Below are positions 19,801 through 26,122 of a stretch of 64,000 nt of DNA, piece by piece. The DNA lies in the NCBI RefSeq assembly GCF_020075545.1, contig NZ_JAIQZK010000008.1, positions 1 to 64,000 on the forward strand, given 5' to 3'. The DNA comes from Nocardioides sp. TRM66260-LWL. GTDB taxonomy: Bacteria > Actinomycetota > Actinomycetes > Propionibacteriales > Nocardioidaceae. The position numbers were made by a program, and so were the translations under genes. The first letter of the stretch is position 1. Every line of letters begins with the position of its first letter. The notes beneath the pieces are model-generated. The model saw nothing but the letters and a program-made list of their open reading frames with translations, was not told where the DNA came from and did no database searches.

Positions 19801-19975
19801 CGGCGCCCGCCGCGGCGCCGGAGCCGGTGGGGGCGTCGGCCGCCTGGGAGCCGGACGCTCCGACGGCGAGGCCGCCCAGCCCGGTGGCCAGGGCGGTGAC
19901 CAGCACCGCGCCGGCAGCGCGGCGTCGGCGGGGCCGGGGGGCCGATCGCGATGATCGGGGGGACAGCGACAGCAC
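16889..19975 (-). CDS. Secreted S8 family serine peptidase (subtilase) with PA domain
   Basis: Large extracellular subtilisin-like protease, 1028 residues. Order: signal peptide (basic RPRRRR at 14-19, hydrophobic core to about 45), I9-type propeptide (about 65-170), and catalytic domain with Asp210 (MIDSGIW), His305 (GHGSHTA), oxyanion Asn412 (SAGNSG) and Ser633 (GTSMASP). A protease-associated domain is inserted at about 480-570. Fibronectin III-like domains follow, and a PPC-like region near the C-terminus (DLDLAVYAAPS...GTYLVEVAGY). The start is the GTG at 19975, supported by GGAGGGAG (19984-19991) 8 nt upstream; the frame extends further but without signal logic. It resembles plant-type/lantibiotic-like subtilases with a PA insert. 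Substrate unknown. Confidence 0.93.
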   Translation of the reverse strand: MLSLSPRSSRSAPRPRRRRAAGAVLVTALATGLGGLAVGASGSQAADAPTGSGAAAGAAAGPTSGPLTAGRYVVVLRQPGAAAYKGGTAGLAPTSPSTTGLPFSPRAATTQRYTTLLRSQQSSLADEYGVRPEQRFTIGLNGFSARLSGAQATSLSRDKRVLMVAPDRLLKPQGYRTTPDTLGLTGGRGVWQRTGGVRRAGSGVVVAMIDSGIWPEAPSFAGTRLTSKPQGPWDASQSGTTTRMEKRDGGLFTGECQAGPEFPSTTCSTKIVSARAYSKGYLEAIGGADKLSDTEFLSARDGSGHGSHTASTAAGDSGVSTRLAGTTYKDLSGMAPAASIAVYKVCWSAKNPDDDACTTSDSLAAIDDVIADGADVINYSIGGPASPELNPTDVAFEAAAEAGVFVAASAGNSGPGATTLDNASPWITTVGAATSYAVENTAVLGDRTRLAGVSRASKAVPRSPLVDSTAVAAAGVKREDAALCGPGTLSNVKAKGTIVVCRRGVVDRVAKSAEVKRAGGVGMLLINVSKATDDLEPDLHTVPTVHLDVADGEKVLAYLAKAGTKATAEIRLGNLVGRTAVPQIADFSSRGATEVAEGDVLKPDIAAPGVGVLAAVAPPSNEGRAYDFYDGTSMASPHIAGLAALLMGVHPTWGPMAVKSAMMTTARPLRTPGGFPSDDVFAHGAGEVSPASMLDPGLLVVSRPTEWRGFLAQQGYPTGARPIDANEINTPAFAEGEGTGPIVFTRTFSAQRAGTWDVSSRVRGFSLRTSPTRIVSKRKGDLVTVRFTFTRTTARLGQYARGYVSLTGPTALRLPVALRPVSVAAPRGVSGTSDATGAGSTTVDVTPGVTGDLALDVAGFARADTTTASVAEGKSAVTCLTVPAGARLARLDLAATDADADLDLAVYAAPSCDATPTALVGQSAGPTGDERVDLLAPDAGTYLVEVAGYAAGASGSPIPYRLDQYVVDGTSTQGGLAATPNPLPVTTGTPTSYDLTWSGLTPGRYLGLVDYEGAVSPTIVATEVSAAP

Positions 19976-20177
19976 GAGTGGTTCTCCCTCCACTGGGCCG
20001 CGTCCTCCGAGCGACGCGACCGCGAGGGACCCATCCGAGCCCGCCTCCGCCGGGGGCGTCAAGCACCTCAGACGAACTGCTCGGTTGCGATCCGGTGACG
20101 GCGCTCGCCCGGCGCAGCCCGACCTGGGATGCCGCGGCACCACGTGGGACGCCAGGGCGCCGCGTCCCGGCGGTTCC

Positions 20178-20183
20178 TAGGCT
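20178..20183 (+). promoter_or_regulatory. -10 element of the short-chain dehydrogenase gene
   Basis: TAGGCT followed by 8 nt and ATG at 20192, with no ribosome site. Leaderless-type promoter. Confidence 0.45.
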
Positions 20184-20191
20184 CTGGGCCC

Positions 20192-20956
20192 ATGACCTTC
20201 CGCCGCACCGTCCTGATCACCGGCGCCTCGTCCGGCCTCGGCGCCGAGATGGCCCGTCAGCTCGCCGCGCTCGGCCACGACCTGGCGCTGTGCGCCCGGC
20301 GCACCGAGCGGCTGGAGGAGCTGCGGGCCGAGATCCTCGGCCGCCACGACGTCCGGGTGGCGATCGCGCCGCTCGACGTCACCGACGACGACGCCGTGTT
20401 CGCGGCCTTCCGGGCCTTCCGCGACGAGCTCGGCAGCCTCGACCGGGTGGTCGTCAACGCCGGTCTCGGCAAGGGCGCCCCGCTCGGCACCGGGCGCTTC
20501 GACGCCAACCGGCAGACCGCGATGACGAACTTCGTCGCCGCGCTCGCCCAGACCGAGGCCGCGATGGAGGCGTTCCGCGCCCAGGGGTCGGGACACCTGG
20601 TGATGGTCTCGTCGATGTCGGCCATGCGCGGCCTGCCCAAGACCCTCACCACCTACGCGGCCACCAAGGCCGGCGTCGCCCACCTCGCCGAGGGCCTGCG
20701 CACCGAGCTGCACGGCACCACGCTCGGCCGCAGCGTCAAGGTCACCGTGCTCTACCCCGGCTACATCGCCTCGGAGATGAACGACCAGGTCGCGCAGGGC
20801 ACCCCGCTGATGGCCTCGACCGAGAAGGGGGTGCGGGCCATGGTGGCGGCGATCGAGAAGGAGGTCGACGACGCCTGCGTCCCCGCCCTTCCCTGGGCGC
20901 CGCTGTCGGTCGTCATGCGGCATGCGCCGCTGCCGGTGTTGAAGCGGCTGATCTGA
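20192..20956 (+). CDS. SDR family NAD(P)-dependent oxidoreductase
   Basis: Classical short-chain dehydrogenase, 254 residues. Rossmann motif TGASSGLG (10-17), an Arg-Arg pair at 37-38 (CARRTER) suggesting NADP preference, the NAG motif (89-91), catalytic Ser (VSSMSAM, 140-144), Tyr155 and Lys159 (TYAATKAG). The end VLKRLI is typical of a membrane-peripheral, YdfG/DltE-like subgroup. Start at 20192 is preferred over an upstream in-frame ATG because of the -10 element and because the Rossmann fold begins directly. Monocistronic; a nested-palindrome element starts 14 nt behind its stop. Substrate unknown. Confidence 0.92.
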   Translation: MTFRRTVLITGASSGLGAEMARQLAALGHDLALCARRTERLEELRAEILGRHDVRVAIAPLDVTDDDAVFAAFRAFRDELGSLDRVVVNAGLGKGAPLGTGRFDANRQTAMTNFVAALAQTEAAMEAFRAQGSGHLVMVSSMSAMRGLPKTLTTYAATKAGVAHLAEGLRTELHGTTLGRSVKVTVLYPGYIASEMNDQVAQGTPLMASTEKGVRAMVAAIEKEVDDACVPALPWAPLSVVMRHAPLPVLKRLI

Positions 20957-20970
20957 GCGGCGGCCGCGCC

Positions 20971-21058
20971 GGTTTCATCGGTTGACCGATGAAACCGGCA
21001 CTTGCACGCTGAAGTTTCATCGTCCAAGTGCCAGTTTCGTCGGCTGACCGACGAAACC
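20971..21058. repeat. Nested-palindrome element, copy B (complete, 88 nt, inverted core)
   Basis: Left wing 20971-20996: GGTTTCATCGGT, TG, then its exact complement. Central stem GGCACTTGCACG (20997-21008) with CGTCCAAGTGCC (21021-21032), one C-C mismatch. The core on this strand is GAAGTTTC (21011-21018), the complement of the GAAACTTC seen in the other copies. Right wing 21033-21058 built on GTTTCGTCGG and CCGACGAAAC. It occupies the gap between two convergent genes. Confidence 0.88.
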
Positions 21059-21083
21059 GCGCGCGCCCCCGTGGCGACGCCCC

Positions 21084-21821
21084 TCAGCGGTACGTCAGCG
21101 TCGCCCCGCCGAGGTGCTCGTGGGCGTTGAACGTCAGCAGCCGGACGCCCGAGGCGCCGACGACGAGCGACGTGACGCCGGTGTTGACGCAGACCGCGTT
21201 GAGCCGCTGCCACACGGGACCGACCGGATCGGCCGGGGCAGGGGACGCGGCGAGGTCGACGTCGAGCACCAGCGCGGAGGCGAGCGCCGCGATCACGCCG
21301 CCGGAGGTGACGGCGACGACGGTGCGTCCCGGGCCGGCCTGCGCGGCGAGGTCGGCGAGCGCGGCCTGCACCCGGTCGCGGAAGGCGAGGAACGACTCCC
21401 CCGCTGCCGCGTCCGCCCCGCCCGCCCGGACCGGACCGCCCGCGCCGCCCGCCACCGGGTCGGAGCCGGCCATCCACAGCGCCGTGGCCTCCTCGAACAG
21501 CGCCTGGAACGAGCGACGGTCGAGGTCGGCGCCGCGGGCCGCGAACTCGGGGTGCGAGGCGACGACCGCGAGGTGGTCGAACTCGTCGAGCCGCGCGTCC
21601 TCCTCGGCCGCGAGGGTCCAGCCCGCCCCCTCCCCCACGGCGTCGAGCGTCTCCCGGTGCCGCCGCAGCGCGCCCCGCACCAGCAGGTCGGGACGGACGC
21701 CGAGCCGGGCCAGGTGGGCGCCGAGCAGGCGTCCCTGCTCCCACCCGACGTCGGAGAGCACGTCGTAGTCGGCCGCGCCGAAGGACGCCTGGCCGTGCCG
21801 CACCAGCAGGACGCGCCCCAT
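21084..21821 (-). CDS. Histidine phosphatase family protein
   Basis: Phosphoglycerate-mutase-like phosphatase of 245 residues. The phosphohistidine motif is LLVRHGQ with nucleophile His9. The second conserved Arg is in LVRGALRRHRET near residue 55, and VTSGGVIAAL near 190 supplies the second catalytic His region in altered form: the usual H of the GHG motif is replaced by TSGG. The middle has an Ala/Gly-rich insert (about 125-145). It is the last gene of the acyl-CoA dehydrogenase operon and its ATG shares one base with the kinase stop (TGATG). It might remove the phosphate released or transferred by the neighbouring kinase, which is inference. Confidence 0.88.
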   Translation of the reverse strand: MGRVLLVRHGQASFGAADYDVLSDVGWEQGRLLGAHLARLGVRPDLLVRGALRRHRETLDAVGEGAGWTLAAEEDARLDEFDHLAVVASHPEFAARGADLDRRSFQALFEEATALWMAGSDPVAGGAGGPVRAGGADAAAGESFLAFRDRVQAALADLAAQAGPGRTVVAVTSGGVIAALASALVLDVDLAASPAPADPVGPVWQRLNAVCVNTGVTSLVVGASGVRLLTFNAHEHLGGATLTYR

Positions 21822-22966
21822 CAGGCCCCCGCGCCGGAGCCGGACGTCGGGCCGGACGTCGGGCCGGATCCCAGCCCCGCCAGCCGGCGGCACCGCTGCT
21901 CCAGGTAGGCCACCACCTGCCCCATGACGGCGTACGACTCGTTGGTGGTCTGCCGGTGGACGTAGCGGTACCAGATCTGCTGGGCGATCACGGCGAGGCG
22001 GAACAGCCCGAAGACCTCGAGGAACAGCGCGTGCTCGGGCGTCACGACGCGTCCGGTGGCGGCGGCGTAGCGGTCGACGAGCTCGGCGCGCGTCCACATG
22101 CCCGGCAGGTGGGTGGGCTGGCGGCGGAAGAGCTGGAAGAGCTCGTCGTCGTCGCCCTGCACCCAGTAGGCGAGCGTGGAGGAGAGGTCCATCAGCGGGT
22201 CGCCGACGGTGGCCAGCTCCCAGTCGAGCACCGCGCGCACCTGCAGGTCCGGCGTCGCGGCGTCGAGCACGAGGTTGTCGAACCGGAAGTCGTTGTGGAC
22301 GACGACCTGCGTGACGTCGTCGGGCTGGTGCGCGCGCACCCAGGCCAGCACGTCGGACCAGTCGCCGGTGTCGTCGGTGCGGGCGCCGTCGAGGCGCGAG
22401 ATCCAGCCCGACACCTGGCGCTCGACGTACCCCGGCCCCCGGGACAGCGCCGCGAGGTCGGGAGCCGAGGCCACGTCGACGCCGTGCAGCGCCACCAGCA
22501 CGTCGAGCGCCTCCTGGCACAGCGCGTCGGCCCGCTCGGGCGTGGCGGGGCCGAGCTCGTCGGGCTCGCCGGGCCACTCGGCGCGCAGGATCACGCCGGG
22601 CACGCGCTCCATGACGTAGAACTCCGAGCCGAGCACCGAGGCGTCCGCGCAGTGCCCGACCTGCGGCGCGATCGGCCCGAACACCGGCGCCAGCGCGGCC
22701 TGGATGCGGTGCTCGCGACCCATGTCGTGGGCCCCGGCCGCCTTCCGGCCCGCGGGCGGTCGGCGCAGGATCAGCGAGCGGGGACCGGTGGCGGTCGTCG
22801 CCTCGAGCGCGTAGGTCAGGTTGGACGCGCCGCCGCGGAACTGGCGCACGTCGTCGATGCGCACGTCGGCGTCGTCGAGCGCCGTGGCGAGCCAGGCCGT
22901 CAGGGTGGCGACGTCGAAGGCGTCCTCGTCGCGGACGCGTCCGGCGGGGTTGAGGTCGAGGCTCAT
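21821..22966 (-). CDS. Phosphotransferase family protein (APH fold; ACAD10/11-type kinase)
   Basis: Aminoglycoside-phosphotransferase-fold kinase of 381 residues. The Brenner motif is HNDFRFDN (H224, D226, N231) and the metal-binding Asp is D248 in VLDWELATVGDP. The N-lobe carries FRGGASNLTY and LILRRPP. This subgroup is the one fused to acyl-CoA dehydrogenases in mammalian ACAD10/ACAD11 and found in bacterial levulinate (LvaA-type) pathways, where it phosphorylates 4-hydroxyacyl-CoA. Here it is encoded with a dehydrogenase and an SDR, so the same role is likely. The C-terminus ends in a repetitive GSGPTSGPTSGSG tail. Antibiotic resistance is not suggested. Confidence 0.88.
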   Translation of the reverse strand: MSLDLNPAGRVRDEDAFDVATLTAWLATALDDADVRIDDVRQFRGGASNLTYALEATTATGPRSLILRRPPAGRKAAGAHDMGREHRIQAALAPVFGPIAPQVGHCADASVLGSEFYVMERVPGVILRAEWPGEPDELGPATPERADALCQEALDVLVALHGVDVASAPDLAALSRGPGYVERQVSGWISRLDGARTDDTGDWSDVLAWVRAHQPDDVTQVVVHNDFRFDNLVLDAATPDLQVRAVLDWELATVGDPLMDLSSTLAYWVQGDDDELFQLFRRQPTHLPGMWTRAELVDRYAAATGRVVTPEHALFLEVFGLFRLAVIAQQIWYRYVHRQTTNESYAVMGQVVAYLEQRCRRLAGLGSGPTSGPTSGSGAGA

Positions 22967-23760
22967 GCGCGGCCCTCCAGCTTCGCGGCCTGGGCGCGCA
23001 GGAGCGCGTCGTAGGCGGATCGGTCGTCGCGCTTGAGCGCCACGGCGGCGCGGGCCGCGTCGTCGGGGACGATCAGCTCCTCACCGCGGTCGAGTCCGTC
23101 GAGCACCGCCGCGGCGATCTCCTCCGCGCCCAGCGGCGCCCGCTCGACCAGGTGCGTCATCACCGAGGCGAGGGCCGTGTCGGCGCCGCGCAGCGAGCTC
23201 ATCAGGTTGGTGCGGAAGTACGACGGGCACACCGCATGGGCGGTGACGCCGTGGGCGGCCAGCTCGTGGCCGGCGGTCTCGGTGAGCGCGACCACCGCGG
23301 CCTTCACCGCGTTGTACGACGCCATGCCGGCGGGGTGGACGAGCCCGGCGAGCGAGGCGACGTTGACGACCCGCCCCGAGCCCTGGGCCTTGAGCAGCGG
23401 GACGAACGCGCGCAGCCCGCGCACCGCGCCGAGCAGGTTGACGTCGAGGATCCAGCGCCACTCCTCGAGCTCGGCGACGTCGAGCCGCCCCCCGCCGGCC
23501 ACGCCGGCGTTGTTCACCAGCACGTCCAGCCCGCCCCAGGTCTCCTCGACCCACGCGCGGGCCGCGGCCCAGTCGTCCTCGGAGGTGATGTCGAGCCGCA
23601 GGCGGCGTCCGTCGGGGCCGTCTGCCGAACCGACGGTGCCGGCGTCGAAGGAGACGTCGGTGCGCAGCACGTCGTCCCCGCGCCGCGCGAAGGCGTCCGC
23701 CAGCGCGGCTCCGAGGCCGGAGGCGGCGCCGGTGATCAGCACCCGCCGCGGCGCGCTCAT
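22963..23760 (-). CDS. SDR family oxidoreductase of the acyl-CoA operon
   Basis: Short-chain dehydrogenase of 265 residues. TGAASGLG cofactor motif at 10-17, NNAGVAG near 85, VASLAGL with the catalytic Ser near 133, and SYNAVKAA with catalytic Tyr and Lys near 146-150. The ATG at 23760 overlaps the dehydrogenase stop and the end overlaps the kinase start, both as ATGA. In a 4-hydroxyacyl-CoA route it could interconvert keto and hydroxy groups before phosphorylation; this is inference from context. Confidence 0.9.
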   Translation of the reverse strand: MSAPRRVLITGAASGLGAALADAFARRGDDVLRTDVSFDAGTVGSADGPDGRRLRLDITSEDDWAAARAWVEETWGGLDVLVNNAGVAGGGRLDVAELEEWRWILDVNLLGAVRGLRAFVPLLKAQGSGRVVNVASLAGLVHPAGMASYNAVKAAVVALTETAGHELAAHGVTAHAVCPSYFRTNLMSSLRGADTALASVMTHLVERAPLGAEEIAAAVLDGLDRGEELIVPDDAARAAVALKRDDRSAYDALLRAQAAKLEGRA

Positions 23761-25055
23761 CGCCGCGCCCCGTGCTTGCCGAGCTCGAGGCGGGCCACCA
23801 CGCCGCGGTGCACCTCGTCCGGCCCGTCGGCCAGCCGCAGCGCGCGGGCGGACGTCCAGGCGCCGGCCAGCGGGAAGTCGTCGGAGAGCCCGCCCCCGCC
23901 GTGCAGCTGGATGGCCATGTCGATGACGTCCTGCGCCATCCGCGGCACCGCGACCTTGATCTGCGCGACCTCGGAGAGGGCGTTGAGCGGGCCGCCGACG
24001 TCGAGCCGCCAGGCGGCGTTGAGCACCAGCAGGCGGGCGGAGTCGATGGCGATGCGGGCCTCGGCGATGCGCTCGCGGTTGCCGCCGAGGTTGACCAGCG
24101 GCTTGCCGAACGCCGTGCGCGCCAAGCCGCGGGTGCAGGCCAGCTCCAGCGCCTTCTCGGCCAGGCCGATCAGCCGCATGCAGTGGTGCACGCGCCCCGG
24201 CCCGAGGCGTCCCTGCGCGATCGCGAACGCCTCGCCGGGGCCGGAGAGGATGTTCTCGACCGGCACCCGCACGTCGGTGAAGCTCACCTCGCCGTGGCCG
24301 AGGGGCTCGTCGTAGAGGCCCATGACCGGCAGCAGCCGCTCGACCCGGACGCCCGGCGCGTCGCGGGGCACCAGCAGCATCGTGTGCCGGTGGTGCCGGT
24401 CGATCGCGTCGTCCGCCGCGAGCGCCTCGGGGGTGTCGCGCAGGCCCATGAACACGAACACCGCGCAGTCGGGGTGGCCCACGCCGGTGCTCCACCACTT
24501 GCGACCGTTGACGACGACCTCGTCGCCGTCGACCACCGCGGTGGCCTCCATCGTCGTGGCGTCGGAGGACGCGACGCCGGGCTCGGTCATGCCGAACGCC
24601 GAGCGGATGCGTCCCTCCAGGAGCGGCTCGAGCCACCGCTCGCGCTGCGCCTCGGTGCCGTAGCGCAGCAGCACCTCCATGTTGCCGGTGTCGGGGGCGT
24701 TGCAGTTGAACACCAGCGGGGCGATCGCGGAGGCGCCCATCGCCTCGGCCACCGGCGCGTAGTCGACGTTCGTCAGCCCCACCCCGCCGTCGACGCCGAA
24801 CCGCGCGGCGTAGGCGTCGCCGTGCTCGGCCGGCAGGAAGAGGTTCCACAGGCCCTGCGCGCGGGCCTTGGCCTTGAGCTCCTCGAGCACCGGCTGCGGC
24901 TCCCACGGGCTGGGCACGGACGGGTCGCCCGCCGCGGCCCGTCGCCGCGCCAGCTCGGCGTGGTACGCCGGCTCGATCGGATCGATCTCCTCGGCCACGA
25001 AGGCCCGCACGCGGGCGGTGAGATCGGCGGCCCGGGGCGACGGCGCGAAGTCCAT
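23757..25055 (-). CDS. Acyl-CoA dehydrogenase (ACAD10/11 or FadE36-like)
   Basis: Acyl-CoA dehydrogenase of 432 residues, the larger subclass with a long N-terminal helix region. Visible motifs: FGMTEPGVASSDATTME (FAD loop), NGRKWWSTG, and the C-terminal HGGGGLSDDFPLAGAWTSARALRLADGPDEVH. GVASSDATTM and the DGPDEVH end are typical of ACAD11-like enzymes, which in combination with an APH kinase eliminate phosphate from 4-phosphoacyl-CoA. First gene of a four-gene operon. The ATG at 25055 has a -10 element 7 nt upstream and no ribosome site. Confidence 0.92.
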   Translation of the reverse strand: MDFAPSPRAADLTARVRAFVAEEIDPIEPAYHAELARRRAAAGDPSVPSPWEPQPVLEELKAKARAQGLWNLFLPAEHGDAYAARFGVDGGVGLTNVDYAPVAEAMGASAIAPLVFNCNAPDTGNMEVLLRYGTEAQRERWLEPLLEGRIRSAFGMTEPGVASSDATTMEATAVVDGDEVVVNGRKWWSTGVGHPDCAVFVFMGLRDTPEALAADDAIDRHHRHTMLLVPRDAPGVRVERLLPVMGLYDEPLGHGEVSFTDVRVPVENILSGPGEAFAIAQGRLGPGRVHHCMRLIGLAEKALELACTRGLARTAFGKPLVNLGGNRERIAEARIAIDSARLLVLNAAWRLDVGGPLNALSEVAQIKVAVPRMAQDVIDMAIQLHGGGGLSDDFPLAGAWTSARALRLADGPDEVHRGVVARLELGKHGARR

Positions 25056-25062
25056 GGCCGCG

Positions 25063-25068
25063 ACCCTA
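25063..25068 (-). promoter_or_regulatory. -10 element of the acyl-CoA dehydrogenase/kinase operon
   Basis: Minus-strand TAGGGT followed by 7 nt and the ATG at 25055. Leaderless-type promoter. Confidence 0.5.
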
Positions 25069-25121
25069 GCCCCGGGTCGCGTGCGCGGCGCGGGGCGACC
25101 GGCGTCCGCCTCGATCGCAGC

Positions 25122-25210
25122 GGTCGCGGCATCAGGACAGGCGAAGCCGATCGATGACAGGCAAAACTTCGCCCGTCATCGATCGGTTTCCCCGGTCGAC
25201 CGGGGAAACC
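25122..25210. repeat. Nested-palindrome element, copy C (left wing decayed)
   Basis: Right wing 25185-25210 is a perfect palindrome (GGTTTCCCCGGTC and complement). Central stem CCGATCGATGACAGGC (25147-25162) with GCCCGTCATCGATCGG (25171-25186), one A-C mismatch; core AAAACTTC (25163-25170). The left wing, expected at about 25122-25147, is only vaguely similar (GGTCGCGGC...GGCGAAGC). The distance from core to right end is exactly as in the other copies. It lies 18 nt behind the transglutaminase stop. Confidence 0.82.
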
Positions 25211-25228
25211 GACGGAGCCCGGCGACCC

Positions 25229-26122
25229 TCAGCCCGCCGACACCTCCAGCGGCGCGACGTCCACCGAGACCCGCAGGGTGGAGGTCGTCGCCTCGGTGAA
25301 GATCACGCCCTTCACCGGCGGCACGTCGCCGTAGTCGCGGCCCCAGGCCAGGGTGACGTAGCGCTCGCCCGCGACCTGGTCGTTGGTGGGGTCGATCGCC
25401 AGCCACCCGCCGGAGAGCGGCAGCCACACCGCCACCCAGGCGTGGGAGGCGTCGGCGCCGACGATCCGCTCGCGGCCGGGCGGCGGATCGGTGGCGAGGT
25501 AGCCGCTGACGTAGCGCGCCGCGAGCCCGTGGGCGCGCAGGCAGGCGAGCGTGAGGTGGGCGAAGTCCTGGCACACCCCGGCCCGCTTCTCCAGCGTGTC
25601 GGCCACGGTCGAGGTGACGGTGGTGGCGGTCTTGTCGTACTCGAAGTCGCGGTGGATGCGGTGCATCAGGTCGAGCACCGCCTCGCCGAGCGGACGCCGG
25701 CGGGTCAGCGACTGCGCCCCGTAGGCCGCCGCCCCCCGCGTGGGCTCGGCCAGGCCGGACGGCAGGGCGAAGTCGGTGACCTCCCACGCGTCCGGCAGGT
25801 CGGGGTGCACCAGCGGACGCGCCCGCTCCCACGGCATCGCCAGCGCCGCGGCGTCGTGCTCGAGCTCGGCCACGTCGACCTCGCTGACGGCGTCGATCAC
25901 CAGCCGCCGGTGGGGCGTGGTCACCTGGAACCAGGTCGTGGTGTTGCCGTAGCAGTCGACGTCGTCGCGCGCGTCGGCCGGCACGGGCGCCACCTCGACG
26001 CGCGCGGCGCGCACCTCCTGCCAGGGCAGCGAGCGCGGCGTCAGGTAGGCGACGCCGTAGGAGTCGGTGACGTCGTCGTCGTAGCCGTAGGCCGTGCGGT
26101 GGGTGACCCGGTAGCGCCTCAT
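25229..26122 (-). CDS. Transglutaminase-like cysteine peptidase family protein
   Basis: Transglutaminase-fold protein of 297 residues. The N-terminal beta-strand domain (about 1-85) is followed by the transglutaminase core with catalytic Cys184 (RAGVCQDFAH), His227 (DASHAWVAVW) and Asp244 (LAIDPTND). No signal peptide. Third gene of an operon with a DUF2126/transglutaminase protein and a circularly permuted ATP-grasp/alpha-E protein. In the literature this combination is predicted to build or modify peptides through amide bonds, but no product is known. The ATG at 26122 overlaps the previous stop (ATGA). Confidence 0.92.
   Translation of the reverse strand: MRRYRVTHRTAYGYDDDVTDSYGVAYLTPRSLPWQEVRAARVEVAPVPADARDDVDCYGNTTTWFQVTTPHRRLVIDAVSEVDVAELEHDAAALAMPWERARPLVHPDLPDAWEVTDFALPSGLAEPTRGAAAYGAQSLTRRRPLGEAVLDLMHRIHRDFEYDKTATTVTSTVADTLEKRAGVCQDFAHLTLACLRAHGLAARYVSGYLATDPPPGRERIVGADASHAWVAVWLPLSGGWLAIDPTNDQVAGERYVTLAWGRDYGDVPPVKGVIFTEATTSTLRVSVDVAPLEVSAG

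Noticed and set aside
20971..21058. CRISPR-like array of palindromes
   Set aside because: The repeats are nested palindromes within single 88-nt units, not direct repeats with unique spacers, and no cas genes are present.
21821..22966. Aminoglycoside resistance gene
   Set aside because: The kinase belongs to the ACAD10/11-associated branch and is coupled to acyl-CoA genes, so metabolic function is far more likely.
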